Source: CAYWNK01 sp047639615
Lineage (GTDB): Bacteria; Planctomycetota; UBA1135; GCA-002686595
DNA length: 15,471 bases
Assembly: GCA_047639615.1 (NCBI GenBank)
Contig: JBLIOL010000104.1
Coordinates: 1 to 15,471 of the forward strand
Direction of reading: 5' to 3'
Below the pieces are notes generated by a model. The model did not search any database. It was given only the letters and a program-made list of their open reading frames with translations, and had not been told where the DNA came from. Both the position numbers and the translations under genes were made by a program. Positions 1-7,553 of this stretch are shown piece by piece (the first letter of the stretch is position 1; the number at the start of each line of letters is the position of its first letter).

Positions 1-953
<953 letters not shown>

Positions 954-976
954 GGCCTCGACAGTACCTCCGCCCG

Positions 977-1432
977 ATGATTCAAAAAGGCACCTTCCTC
1001 CAACTCGAGTACCACCTCTTCAACACCAAGGGCGAGCCCTTGGAGTCCAGCGAAGAGGACGGCCCGATGGAGCTCAACGTAGGCGACGGCGACCTTCCCG
1101 ACGCCATCGAAGAAGCCCTCGTCGGCCGTAAGGCCGGGGACGTATTCGAGATCACCCTGCAACCCGAAGACGCCTTCGGTGAGTTCAACGCAGAGGGCAT
1201 CGTTACCGTTCCGCGAGTGGAATTCCCCGAGGACGCTGAGCTCGAACAGGGTCTCTTCGTCGAGCTCGAAGTCACCGACGAGGAAGGCCAACCAGAAGTC
1301 CTCGAAACCCGCGTAGTCGAAGTCAACGCCGAAGCCGTCGTACTCGACGCCAACCACCCCCTCGCTGGCGAGATCGTCACCTTCCGACTCCGCATCGTCT
1401 CCGTCGGCGAACCGGAAGAGTCGAGCGAGTAG
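977..1432 (+). CDS. FKBP-type peptidyl-prolyl cis-trans isomerase, SlyD-like
   Basis: A 151-aa acidic protein with the SlyD layout. An N-terminal half-FKBP domain opens with IQKGTFLQLEYHL and contains DGPMELNVGDGDLPDAIEEALVG. An insert-in-flap chaperone domain (about residues 68-120) begins after EDAFGEFNAEGI. The second half-FKBP ends with the very typical VLDANHPLAGEIVTFRLRIVSV. The family isomerises Xaa-Pro bonds and holds unfolded chains in the cytoplasm. The long His/Cys-rich metal-binding tail of E. coli SlyD is absent: the chain stops at GEPEESSE, so a nickel-storage role is not supported. The ATG at 977 is chosen because the conserved N-terminus starts there; no strong Shine-Dalgarno precedes it. 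It follows speA by 23 bp, and its TAG stop directly abuts the stop codon of the convergent transporter gene. Confidence 0.9.
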   Translation: MIQKGTFLQLEYHLFNTKGEPLESSEEDGPMELNVGDGDLPDAIEEALVGRKAGDVFEITLQPEDAFGEFNAEGIVTVPRVEFPEDAELEQGLFVELEVTDEEGQPEVLETRVVEVNAEAVVLDANHPLAGEIVTFRLRIVSVGEPEESSE

Positions 1433-2203
1433 CTACGCCAAGGGTGCCCTCGGACGAGCTGCGTCCGGGGGTATGCCGAGGAAGCGCTCCATGCGATTGC
1501 GCGCGAAGTAGATCAAGGGCGTGTCGATCAGCGCGAGTACGAGCTTGCACAGGTAAACGGCCAGGATCACTTCGAAGATCTGGCCCGGTTGCATGCCGAA
1601 GCTGAAGTGCAGGAAGATGCCGTTGACGATGGCCGTGTCCACCAGCTGACTGATCATGGTCGAGCCATTGTTGCGCAGCCACATGTGCCTGCCACCGGTA
1701 ACGCGCCGCCAGAAGTGATAGAGACGCACGTCAAAGAGCTGGGCCACCAAGTAAGCCAGCATGGATGCGAGTAGCAGAATGCGCGGGTTGGAGAAGGTGG
1801 CCTCGAAGGCCCCCTGCATGGCCGTGGCGTCCTCGAAACCAAGGCCCGGTTGAGCCCAGATAGCAGCCGGTGGCAGGGCCACAGCCATGTTCAGGATGAG
1901 CAGCATCAGCACGCTCATCAGGAACCCCATGAGCACCATAAAATTGGCGCGCTTGGCCCCCCAGATCTCCGAGACCAGGTCCGTGAGCAGGAAGGTCAGC
2001 GGGTAGGTGATGATGCCCGTGGTCAGGGTCCAGGGCCGCCCGTCGAAGAGGAAGCTAGGTCCCCCCTCCGGAAAGAGCACGAAGAGCTTGGTGCCGATCA
2101 CATTGGTCAGCACCAAAACCACCACGAAGAGGGCGGCACAGAAGGCGTAGGCGGCCTCGGAGCGGTGAAAACCGGCCCTGGCCTCGGGAGTAGCGGAACC
2201 CAT
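1433..2203 (-). CDS. Queuosine precursor transporter, YhhQ/VUT family
   Basis: An integral inner-membrane protein of 256 aa that belongs to the vitamin-uptake-like VUT/YhhQ family. Characterised members import 7-cyano-7-deazaguanine or related precursors for queuosine modification of tRNA. About six hydrophobic helices are visible, starting with AYAFCAALFVVVLVLTNVIG. The family hallmark is YPLTFLLTDLVSEIWG (acidic residues inside a membrane segment), followed by the amphipathic ANFMVLMGF helix; later come YLVAQLFDVRLYHFWR and QLVDTAIVNGIFL. I chose the ATG at 2203 (MGSATPEARAG). The open frame continues 37 codons upstream to 2314, but that part is Arg/Gly-rich low-complexity sequence with no membrane or family character. 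The stop codon touches the slyD-like stop with no base between. Other queuosine genes are not in the window, so the substrate is a family-level assignment. Confidence 0.88.
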   Translation of the reverse strand: MGSATPEARAGFHRSEAAYAFCAALFVVVLVLTNVIGTKLFVLFPEGGPSFLFDGRPWTLTTGIITYPLTFLLTDLVSEIWGAKRANFMVLMGFLMSVLMLLILNMAVALPPAAIWAQPGLGFEDATAMQGAFEATFSNPRILLLASMLAYLVAQLFDVRLYHFWRRVTGGRHMWLRNNGSTMISQLVDTAIVNGIFLHFSFGMQPGQIFEVILAVYLCKLVLALIDTPLIYFARNRMERFLGIPPDAARPRAPLA

Positions 2204-2319
2204 GGGAGTGGATCTTGGGGTCCTTGCTCGAACCTCGCAACGGTCCACCCCTTCCCTGTCCCACGACTCCCCTCTACACTCCCCGCCACGGCCCCCTTCC
2301 GGAGCCGTCCCCATCAGCC

Positions 2320-2790
2320 ATGAAAGTCATCGAGCAACTTCGAGCCCTGTCGGACGAGCGCTTCTGCGCCATCTACGAAACCCTTGCCCAGGACGGCTAC
2401 GGCCCCCTGGACGGTGAGGTTGCCAAGGCTATTAAGTTCCGCCCCCAGGCCATCCGCAAGCTCCCCATGGCCCAGCGGGCCAAACGCGCCCGGCGCCTCG
2501 TGGACGTGGGCGGCATGGCCGACATGTGCTACGAGCTCTTCGGCACCTACCTTATGAGCGGCCACAAGCAGCTCGTGATCGACTTCCTCGACGGCACCGG
2601 CGTCGAGCACGAAGAGGGCATGCTTAAGAACCCCGACACCGCCAAGCCCGAGGTCGAGAAGCTGGGCCCCTGTGTGGCCGAGCTCGACAAGACCTACGAC
2701 CCGGACGACGTCACGCTCTACCTGTCGGTGGCCTCCGAGCAGTGGCCGAGCTACGAAGAGCTCGAGTCCATCTGGCGCCTGCGACTCTAG
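2320..2790 (+). CDS. Conserved-looking hypothetical protein, 156 aa, function unknown
   Basis: I do not recognise a characterised family. The ATG at 2320 gives MKVIEQLRALSDERF. The frame is open back to 2215 but that part is Pro-rich and non-protein-like. The sequence is soluble, with no signal peptide or membrane helix. It has two parts: a basic helical region (residues 30-65, VAKAIKFRPQAIRKLPMAQR then AKRARRL) that could contact nucleic acid or an acidic surface, and an acidic half (residues 85-150) with VIDFLDGTGVEHEEGM and DDVTLYLSVASEQWPSYEEL. The repeated helix-type pattern suggests an all-alpha fold. Cysteines at 16, 70 and 118 do not form a metal motif. A TACACT element at 2275-2280 is a possible -10 box about 40 bp before the start. 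The gene converges on the sigma-fusion gene with a 2-bp gap between stops. Codon use resembles its neighbours, so I take it as real. Confidence 0.72.
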   Translation: MKVIEQLRALSDERFCAIYETLAQDGYGPLDGEVAKAIKFRPQAIRKLPMAQRAKRARRLVDVGGMADMCYELFGTYLMSGHKQLVIDFLDGTGVEHEEGMLKNPDTAKPEVEKLGPCVAELDKTYDPDDVTLYLSVASEQWPSYEELESIWRLRL

Positions 2791-2792
2791 GA

Positions 2793-5700
2793 TTACTCGA
2801 GGGCGTACTCGAGCATCGCCCTGAACCCAGCATTGCCGGCCTCGCCGAAGGCGGCCGCGGCATCCGATGGCTCCCACGGAAGCACACCGACGTAGACAGT
2901 TGCTCCGCTAGAGACCTGGCTGCTCGGCACTTCGAATGAAGTGACGGTGTGCCAATTCCCCGAGACCGCTTCCACGGTCCACTTGCCTGGGCGCAGCACG
3001 ATCTCGCCGCGATAGGCGGTGGTCAGGCCCGGGCGCACGGCAGCCTTGCGCACGAAGGTCTCACCCGCATCACTGCGGAAGATCGTGAAGGCCTCGCCAC
3101 TGCTGGTGAATTCGGCCGGGAAGGTGAACTCCAAGACCGTGGAGATACCGAGGGTGATATCCCAGCGTATGAGGGTCTCCTCACCCGGCTTGAGCTCCAA
3201 CATCTGCTGGAGCCAGACCATGTCGACACCCGACAGTGAGAAAGCGCTGATGCCCGGAGCCAGTCCGGTGAAAACGAGCTCCCGTTCGGAAGTGCGAGTC
3301 ATGCACTCGGAACTACTTCCGAGGTGGTAGAGCAGCTTGCGTCCGTGCAGACCACCCAGGTAGGCCTTGCCCTGAAGCGCCATAGAAAGGGTGTGCTCGT
3401 CTCCGCCGACAAGCTCGATACGAATGCTGCTCGAGGCGGGCACCTCGAGCTCACCTAGATCCAAGCGACCCCCGGCCACCAACTCAAACTTCCTCAGGCG
3501 CACGGGCGCTCTAACCGGAGAGAAGTACAGCAGCTCATAGCTGCCAGGCAAGAGCTCCGCTGCCTCAAAGGAGCCGCCGTTGCCAAGTTCATCCAAGACC
3601 AGTGGTGCGCGCAATGCTGGCGACCACAGTTCCAGGTGATCAGCCCCAAATCGATCGGCGAGAAGCGTGCCAAAGACACCTGCACGGCTCGCTAGGGTCG
3701 CCGCAACCGTCAGCTCCAAGAGGTCGGCTCCCTTCTCGATGCCCTGCCAGCGGTGGACCGGGACGACGTCCGCCTCTGGAGCCCAAAGCCGCAGCTCGAA
3801 GGGCCCCGCCGCATCGCTGGCATAGGAGAACTTGCCCAACATGCCGAGACGTAGGAGCTCGCCGCGCTCCGCGGGCCTGTCCAAAATCGAACCTGCTGGA
3901 GGCCCCTCTTCGATGAGCTCAAGGCTGTAGCCAGCCAGGGATCCTCCGCCTTCGAAGCTGATAAGCCCGGAGACAGATTCGCCAGGAGACAGCTCGGGAT
4001 CCCAGCTGTGAGTTGAAGGCCCGTACACCTGCAGCGTGGAGGCGGCGTAAGCCCATGCGCCAGCTGCCCCATGAACCGCGCTTAGCTTGTACTCGCCAGA
4101 AGCCAACCCGCTGAGCCGGAAGGACCCGTCATCCTCGGACAGAGCTAAGCAGACGGCGGCCGTGCCATTGGAGCTGGCCTTCAGCTGCGCACCCGCGAGG
4201 GGCATGCCATCCAGGCCAAGAACCCGGCCGCTTACCTGGCTACCGTGACTCAAGCGAATCACTCCGCTTTGAGGGGCGGCCACGCTCGCGAGCCCCTGAA
4301 CGATGTGGCGGCTAACGAAGCCCTCCGCAGAGACCTCGAGGATGCGGTTCGAAGCGCGTACGCTCTCCAGACGGAAGCGCCCCTCCTCATCCGTGTACGT
4401 CACAGGGGCGGCGGCTGCAAGCGTCACTCCGCCGCCGGGGCTAAAGCGATATTTGCTGTGAACCTGGACCGGTTGACTCTGCACTCGAGCACCGGCGATC
4501 GGCTGATGGTACTCGTCGGTGATCGTACCGCAGCACTCCCGGGAGAGGCCATCCGTATGGAGCACCGCGCTGAGAGTGCTTTCACCGCCGCCGACCCTGG
4601 CAAGGTCAACCGCTCGCAGCAAATCACCGGGCACACGCCCGACGGCCTTCGTCCCGAGGCAGGCACCAGCAGGCACACCGTGCAATTCAAAACGCCCCTG
4701 ACTATCAGAGAGCGTGGCAACGCGACCGTGCGCGGCATCGCCTTGGGGGTAGATCCAAACCTCGGCCTGGGGCAGCATCGCACCATCCGCCGATTGGGTT
4801 TGCCCAAGGATGGTCAGGTCCCCTTGAACCAGTAATTCGAGCTCTTGAGCTTGGCCTTCAGTCAGCTGCAGAACGCGCTCATGGCCAAGGTCTGTGGTCA
4901 GCAAGAAATCCCCCGTACTCGCGAAGCCCAAGTGCGCCAGACCCTGGGCATCACTCGTTCTCACAACAGCTTGGGAAGCACCGCCGTCCAACCGCTCTAG
5001 GCGTAGCACGACCCCCGCCAAAGGTGAGCGATCGCTGGCAGCTCGCACATGTACGCCAACGCGGCTCGCCCCGATTGACGCTTCGACTGCTTCAGCTACA
5101 GAGCGGACAGCCCTCGAACCATCTACCTGGACACCAAACCCAGCCGGGCCTCGGTCCAAGTCCTTCAGGACCGGGGCGAGGTCCGCCAAGGAACCTTGAT
5201 CCCCCCAGCCACCGCCGAAGATCGCAGTCGCCACGAGGAAGGCGCCCATCAAGGCCACGCCAAAGCCAACGGCCCCAGCCCCTAGGCCCGAGCCCACCTG
5301 CACCGTACGCACACCGGCCAGGCGTTGCTCCTGATGCACCAGGCCAGCCATGAGCAAGCACCAGCGGCGGCGATCGAGCTGACCGTCTACTTCGAAGCTC
5401 TTACGCAGCTTGGAGAGCGCGCGCTTGAGTCGTGTTCGTACGGTCTCGAGGGGCAGGTCAAGCCGCTTGGTAATCTCCTGGTGGCTGAGGTCCTCGAAGT
5501 AGCGCAGCTGAATCACCTCGCGGTACTTAGCAGCAAGATCATCTAGAGCCTGGCGCACCTCGCCGCGCTCGCTGATTAGAGAAAGCTCCTCTAGGGGCGA
5601 GGCCTGAGCCTTGTTCTCGTAGGAGAGCAGCTCCACATCGTTGCGCCGCAGGCGGGCACGGGTCTGACCGGCAGCTCCACGCCGTGCGATGCGCGCCATC

Positions 5701-5879
5701 CAACGCGAGGGCGATCGCAGGTTGTCGGGAGCCGAGTGCAGGACCGCAAGCCATGAGTCCTGGGCTAGATCATCCGCATCGTTCCAGTCCCGAGCCAGGC
5801 TGCGCGAAACACGCCGCACCAACTGCTCGCATTCGAGCACGTCTTGTTCGGGTCCTTGGGGTTTCCTGGGATAGCTCAT
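2793..5879 (-). CDS. Sigma-70 family (ECF-type) factor fused to a membrane helix and repeated carboxypeptidase-regulatory-like beta domains
   Basis: A single 1028-aa chain. Residues about 17-82 look like sigma region 2 (RDWNDADDLAQDSWLAVLHS), and 105-160 like region 4, ending in a helix-turn-helix (LSHQEITKRLDLPLETVRTR, then LKRALSKLRK). After a linker there is one strong hydrophobic segment (about 200-225, rich in G/A/V/F/L). The remaining 800 residues are beta-rich. At least four repeats have the CarboxypepD_reg/Ig-like rhythm of xxGxVxDxxGxPLAGAxV, then a D-x-x-G-x-F-x-L turn, then AGxYxLxxxA: about 274-330, 353-414, 446-520 and 546-603. Less regular beta units follow. The expected topology is a cytoplasmic sigma head with an extracytoplasmic C-terminus. 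The start at 5879 (MSYPRKPQGPEQ) is chosen because sigma homology begins just after it; the frame is open to 6167 but the extra 96 residues look non-coding. No Shine-Dalgarno is obvious. No separate anti-sigma gene is adjacent. Confidence 0.85.
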   Translation of the reverse strand: MSYPRKPQGPEQDVLECEQLVRRVSRSLARDWNDADDLAQDSWLAVLHSAPDNLRSPSRWMARIARRGAAGQTRARLRRNDVELLSYENKAQASPLEELSLISERGEVRQALDDLAAKYREVIQLRYFEDLSHQEITKRLDLPLETVRTRLKRALSKLRKSFEVDGQLDRRRWCLLMAGLVHQEQRLAGVRTVQVGSGLGAGAVGFGVALMGAFLVATAIFGGGWGDQGSLADLAPVLKDLDRGPAGFGVQVDGSRAVRSVAEAVEASIGASRVGVHVRAASDRSPLAGVVLRLERLDGGASQAVVRTSDAQGLAHLGFASTGDFLLTTDLGHERVLQLTEGQAQELELLVQGDLTILGQTQSADGAMLPQAEVWIYPQGDAAHGRVATLSDSQGRFELHGVPAGACLGTKAVGRVPGDLLRAVDLARVGGGESTLSAVLHTDGLSRECCGTITDEYHQPIAGARVQSQPVQVHSKYRFSPGGGVTLAAAAPVTYTDEEGRFRLESVRASNRILEVSAEGFVSRHIVQGLASVAAPQSGVIRLSHGSQVSGRVLGLDGMPLAGAQLKASSNGTAAVCLALSEDDGSFRLSGLASGEYKLSAVHGAAGAWAYAASTLQVYGPSTHSWDPELSPGESVSGLISFEGGGSLAGYSLELIEEGPPAGSILDRPAERGELLRLGMLGKFSYASDAAGPFELRLWAPEADVVPVHRWQGIEKGADLLELTVAATLASRAGVFGTLLADRFGADHLELWSPALRAPLVLDELGNGGSFEAAELLPGSYELLYFSPVRAPVRLRKFELVAGGRLDLGELEVPASSSIRIELVGGDEHTLSMALQGKAYLGGLHGRKLLYHLGSSSECMTRTSERELVFTGLAPGISAFSLSGVDMVWLQQMLELKPGEETLIRWDITLGISTVLEFTFPAEFTSSGEAFTIFRSDAGETFVRKAAVRPGLTTAYRGEIVLRPGKWTVEAVSGNWHTVTSFEVPSSQVSSGATVYVGVLPWEPSDAAAAFGEAGNAGFRAMLEYALE

Positions 5880-6192
5880 GTTGCGAGAGGGAGCGAAGGC
5901 GAGGAGGCGAGGGAACTGAGTAACTATACCGTGAAGCTCCACGCTTCGGATCGACCAGAAAGGGACTGTCGTGAGTGCCTGAACCAGCGCCCTTGGACCC
6001 AGATACCACCTTCGTCGCTGCCTCGATCTTGGACTCAAACCGAACCCTGAATCGGGCCAAAAAGATCGAGGCCCCGAATCGCCATAGCACCCAATAAGCT
6101 GCTGAGAGTGGCGCACTCCCCCAGCTGTAGCGACCCATTTAGGGCCTGGCAATTGTCCTATCTGCACCCCTCACAAACTTCGCACCTGATCT
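5880..6192. promoter_or_regulatory. Divergent intergenic region between sigma-fusion gene and secreted-protein gene
   Basis: This 313-bp stretch is AT-richer than its flanks and has no convincing gene. It should hold promoters for both divergent genes. Toward the sigma-fusion gene, TATAGT (minus strand, 5923-5928) is a good -10-like hexamer about 44 bp before the start codon, but no good TTGACA-like element sits 16-18 bp upstream. For the plus-strand gene I see no convincing -10/-35 pair. The middle carries an 11-bp perfect inverted repeat (listed separately). Confidence 0.45.
6020..6072. repeat. 11-bp perfect inverted repeat in divergent intergenic region
   Basis: GCCTCGATCTT at 6020-6030 is repeated in reverse complement (AAGATCGAGGC) at 6062-6072, with 31 bp between the arms. 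It lies near the middle of the intergenic region, about 140 bp from one start codon and 120 bp from the other. A second, weaker stem (TCGGGCC at 6052-6058 against GGCCCCGA at 6070-6077, one bulge) overlaps the right arm, so the two could not form together. It could be a two-site operator or an RNA structure in a 5' leader. Confidence 0.55.
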
Positions 6193-7341
6193 ATGTCTAG
6201 TACTCGCCTCCCCAAAACCCTCGTCAGCAGCGCCCTGCTCTCGATCTTCGCCTCGGCTTCCGCCGCAGCACAGGTCGGAGTCGGCACCGGCACCTACGAG
6301 ATCTTCTCCGCTGACGCGTCCAGTCTGCAGCTGACCCAAATCGGCACCAGCCTGAACCCCAACAGCCAGTTCATCTACGGCCAAGCCACCCGCAACAACG
6401 GGCAGGTCTACCTGGCCATGAACTGCTTCGGCTTCTTCTGCCCCAACTGGATTGAGCTGCACCGCTACAACCCCCAGAACGGCCAGATCGTCCTGGTGGA
6501 CTTCATCACCGAGGACATCTTCGGCATGGCCTACAGCGATGCCCAGCACATGCTCTACGGCATCACAACCGCAGACCACCTGGTGAGCATCAACCCCGAC
6601 AGTGCTGCGGTCACCGACATCGGCTTCCTCGGCACGGGCAGCCTGCCCACCGAGCCTCTGGGCTTGGACGTGGCACCCGGCGGCGACATCTACATGGCCG
6701 TGGGGCAAAACGTCTGGCGCGTTGAGACCCAGCCTCTCTCCGCCAACATCGTGGCTACCGGCGCCACGCCGAACCTGTCCTGGCTGTCCTTCGCACCCAA
6801 CGGCGACCTGCTCGCCGGAGCCGGCTCACAGGTCTTCCAGGTGGATCTCGCCGCGGGCAGCATCAACCCCCAAGGCTCCTGGAGCGGTGGCGCCCTGCGC
6901 GCTGCGGACTTCCCGCGCCCGGAGCAAGGCAGCTCCCTCTGCTCGGTCGCAACGGCCAACTCCACCGGCGTGCCGGCGGAGCTGACCATGATCTCCGAGA
7001 ACAACTCGGTGGGCACCCAGCTCACCGCCCAGGTCATCGACCTGCCCGTGGGCCAGTTCTGCTTGCTGCTGGCCAGCCAGAACTCGACCGCACCGTTCAT
7101 CCCGCCTACCAGCCAAGGCAACCTGTGCCTCACTGGCAGCGTGCTGCGCTTCCACGCCCAATCAGCCGCCGCCAGTGGCGAGGGTTGGTTCTTTGCGGAC
7201 GTCGACACCACCGACATGCCTTCATCCCCCCCCAGCTCCGTGATGCCCGGCGAGACCTGGCACTTCCAGACCTGGTACCGGGACATCAACCCCGCGAACA
7301 CGTCGAACTTCACGAACGCCCTCTCGATCACTTTCCAGTAG
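6193..7341 (+). CDS. Secreted beta-propeller-like protein with a lineage-specific C-terminal domain
   Basis: A 382-aa exported protein with a Sec signal peptide in residues 1-26 (basic start, hydrophobic core SSALLSIFASASAAA, cleavage near AAA|Q). Residues about 30-235 show repeated short beta blades of the type GMAYSDAQHMLYGI, LGLDVAPGGDIYMAV and LSFAPNGDLLAGA, each followed by a variable strand, as in WD40/NHL-like or DUF4394-like propellers. Residues about 247-382 form a separate domain that starts with a Cys-containing strand (SSLCSVATANSTGVPAEL), has GNLCLTGSVLRF in the middle and ends with ETWHFQTWYRDINPANTSNF plus a final strand. I associate this ending with many exported proteins of certain planctomycetes, where it may serve surface display or sorting; that role is inference. 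Only four cysteines pair up plausibly outside the propeller. It has its own terminator downstream. Enzyme activity is not indicated. Confidence 0.8.
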   Translation: MSSTRLPKTLVSSALLSIFASASAAAQVGVGTGTYEIFSADASSLQLTQIGTSLNPNSQFIYGQATRNNGQVYLAMNCFGFFCPNWIELHRYNPQNGQIVLVDFITEDIFGMAYSDAQHMLYGITTADHLVSINPDSAAVTDIGFLGTGSLPTEPLGLDVAPGGDIYMAVGQNVWRVETQPLSANIVATGATPNLSWLSFAPNGDLLAGAGSQVFQVDLAAGSINPQGSWSGGALRAADFPRPEQGSSLCSVATANSTGVPAELTMISENNSVGTQLTAQVIDLPVGQFCLLLASQNSTAPFIPPTSQGNLCLTGSVLRFHAQSAAASGEGWFFADVDTTDMPSSPPSSVMPGETWHFQTWYRDINPANTSNFTNALSITFQ

Positions 7342-7389
7342 GCCGAGAGCCGCTCGCTCAGCCTCGAGCATGAGCTGACACAGCAAATC

Positions 7390-7441
7390 CCAGCTCACCT
7401 CCTACGCCCTCACCGGCGCGGGGGGTGAGCTGGCTGCTTTT
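7390..7441 (+). terminator. Rho-independent terminator after the secreted-protein gene
   Basis: A perfect 10-bp stem, CCAGCTCACC (7390-7399) with GGTGAGCTGG (7424-7433), extends inward by further G-C and G-T pairs. It is followed within a few bases by TTTT (7438-7441). It lies 48 bp after the TAG stop of the propeller-like gene and 112 bp before the next start, so it should isolate the peptidase gene transcriptionally. The U tract is short, which makes it a moderate-strength candidate. Confidence 0.72.
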
Positions 7442-7553
7442 GAGTCGGATCGATCTCACCAGGCGGCGGCGGAACCCCAGCGCTGAGTACGGCCTGCGTA
7501 CATGCGCCCGTGGCATGAAATTCGCTTAGAAAGAATCCAACCAAGGTACCCCC

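Noticed and set aside
1850..2323. 157-aa plus-strand open frame antisense to the YhhQ-type gene
   Set aside because: His/Gln/Gly-rich shadow composition; the opposite strand encodes clear membrane helices with family motifs.
4245..4835. 196-aa plus-strand open frame inside the sigma-fusion gene
   Set aside because: It mirrors the coding strand in a GC-rich gene, has no recognisable protein features and is antisense to clearly structured repeats.
5880..6167. In-frame 96-codon N-terminal extension of the sigma-fusion protein
   Set aside because: It has no domain, signal or composition like the rest of the protein, and sigma homology begins just after the ATG at 5879. I treat it as chance open frame in the intergenic region.
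7342..7553. Possible small RNA or tRNA between the secreted-protein and peptidase genes
   Set aside because: No cloverleaf or conserved RNA motif could be found; the only clear structure is the terminator hairpin at 7390-7433.
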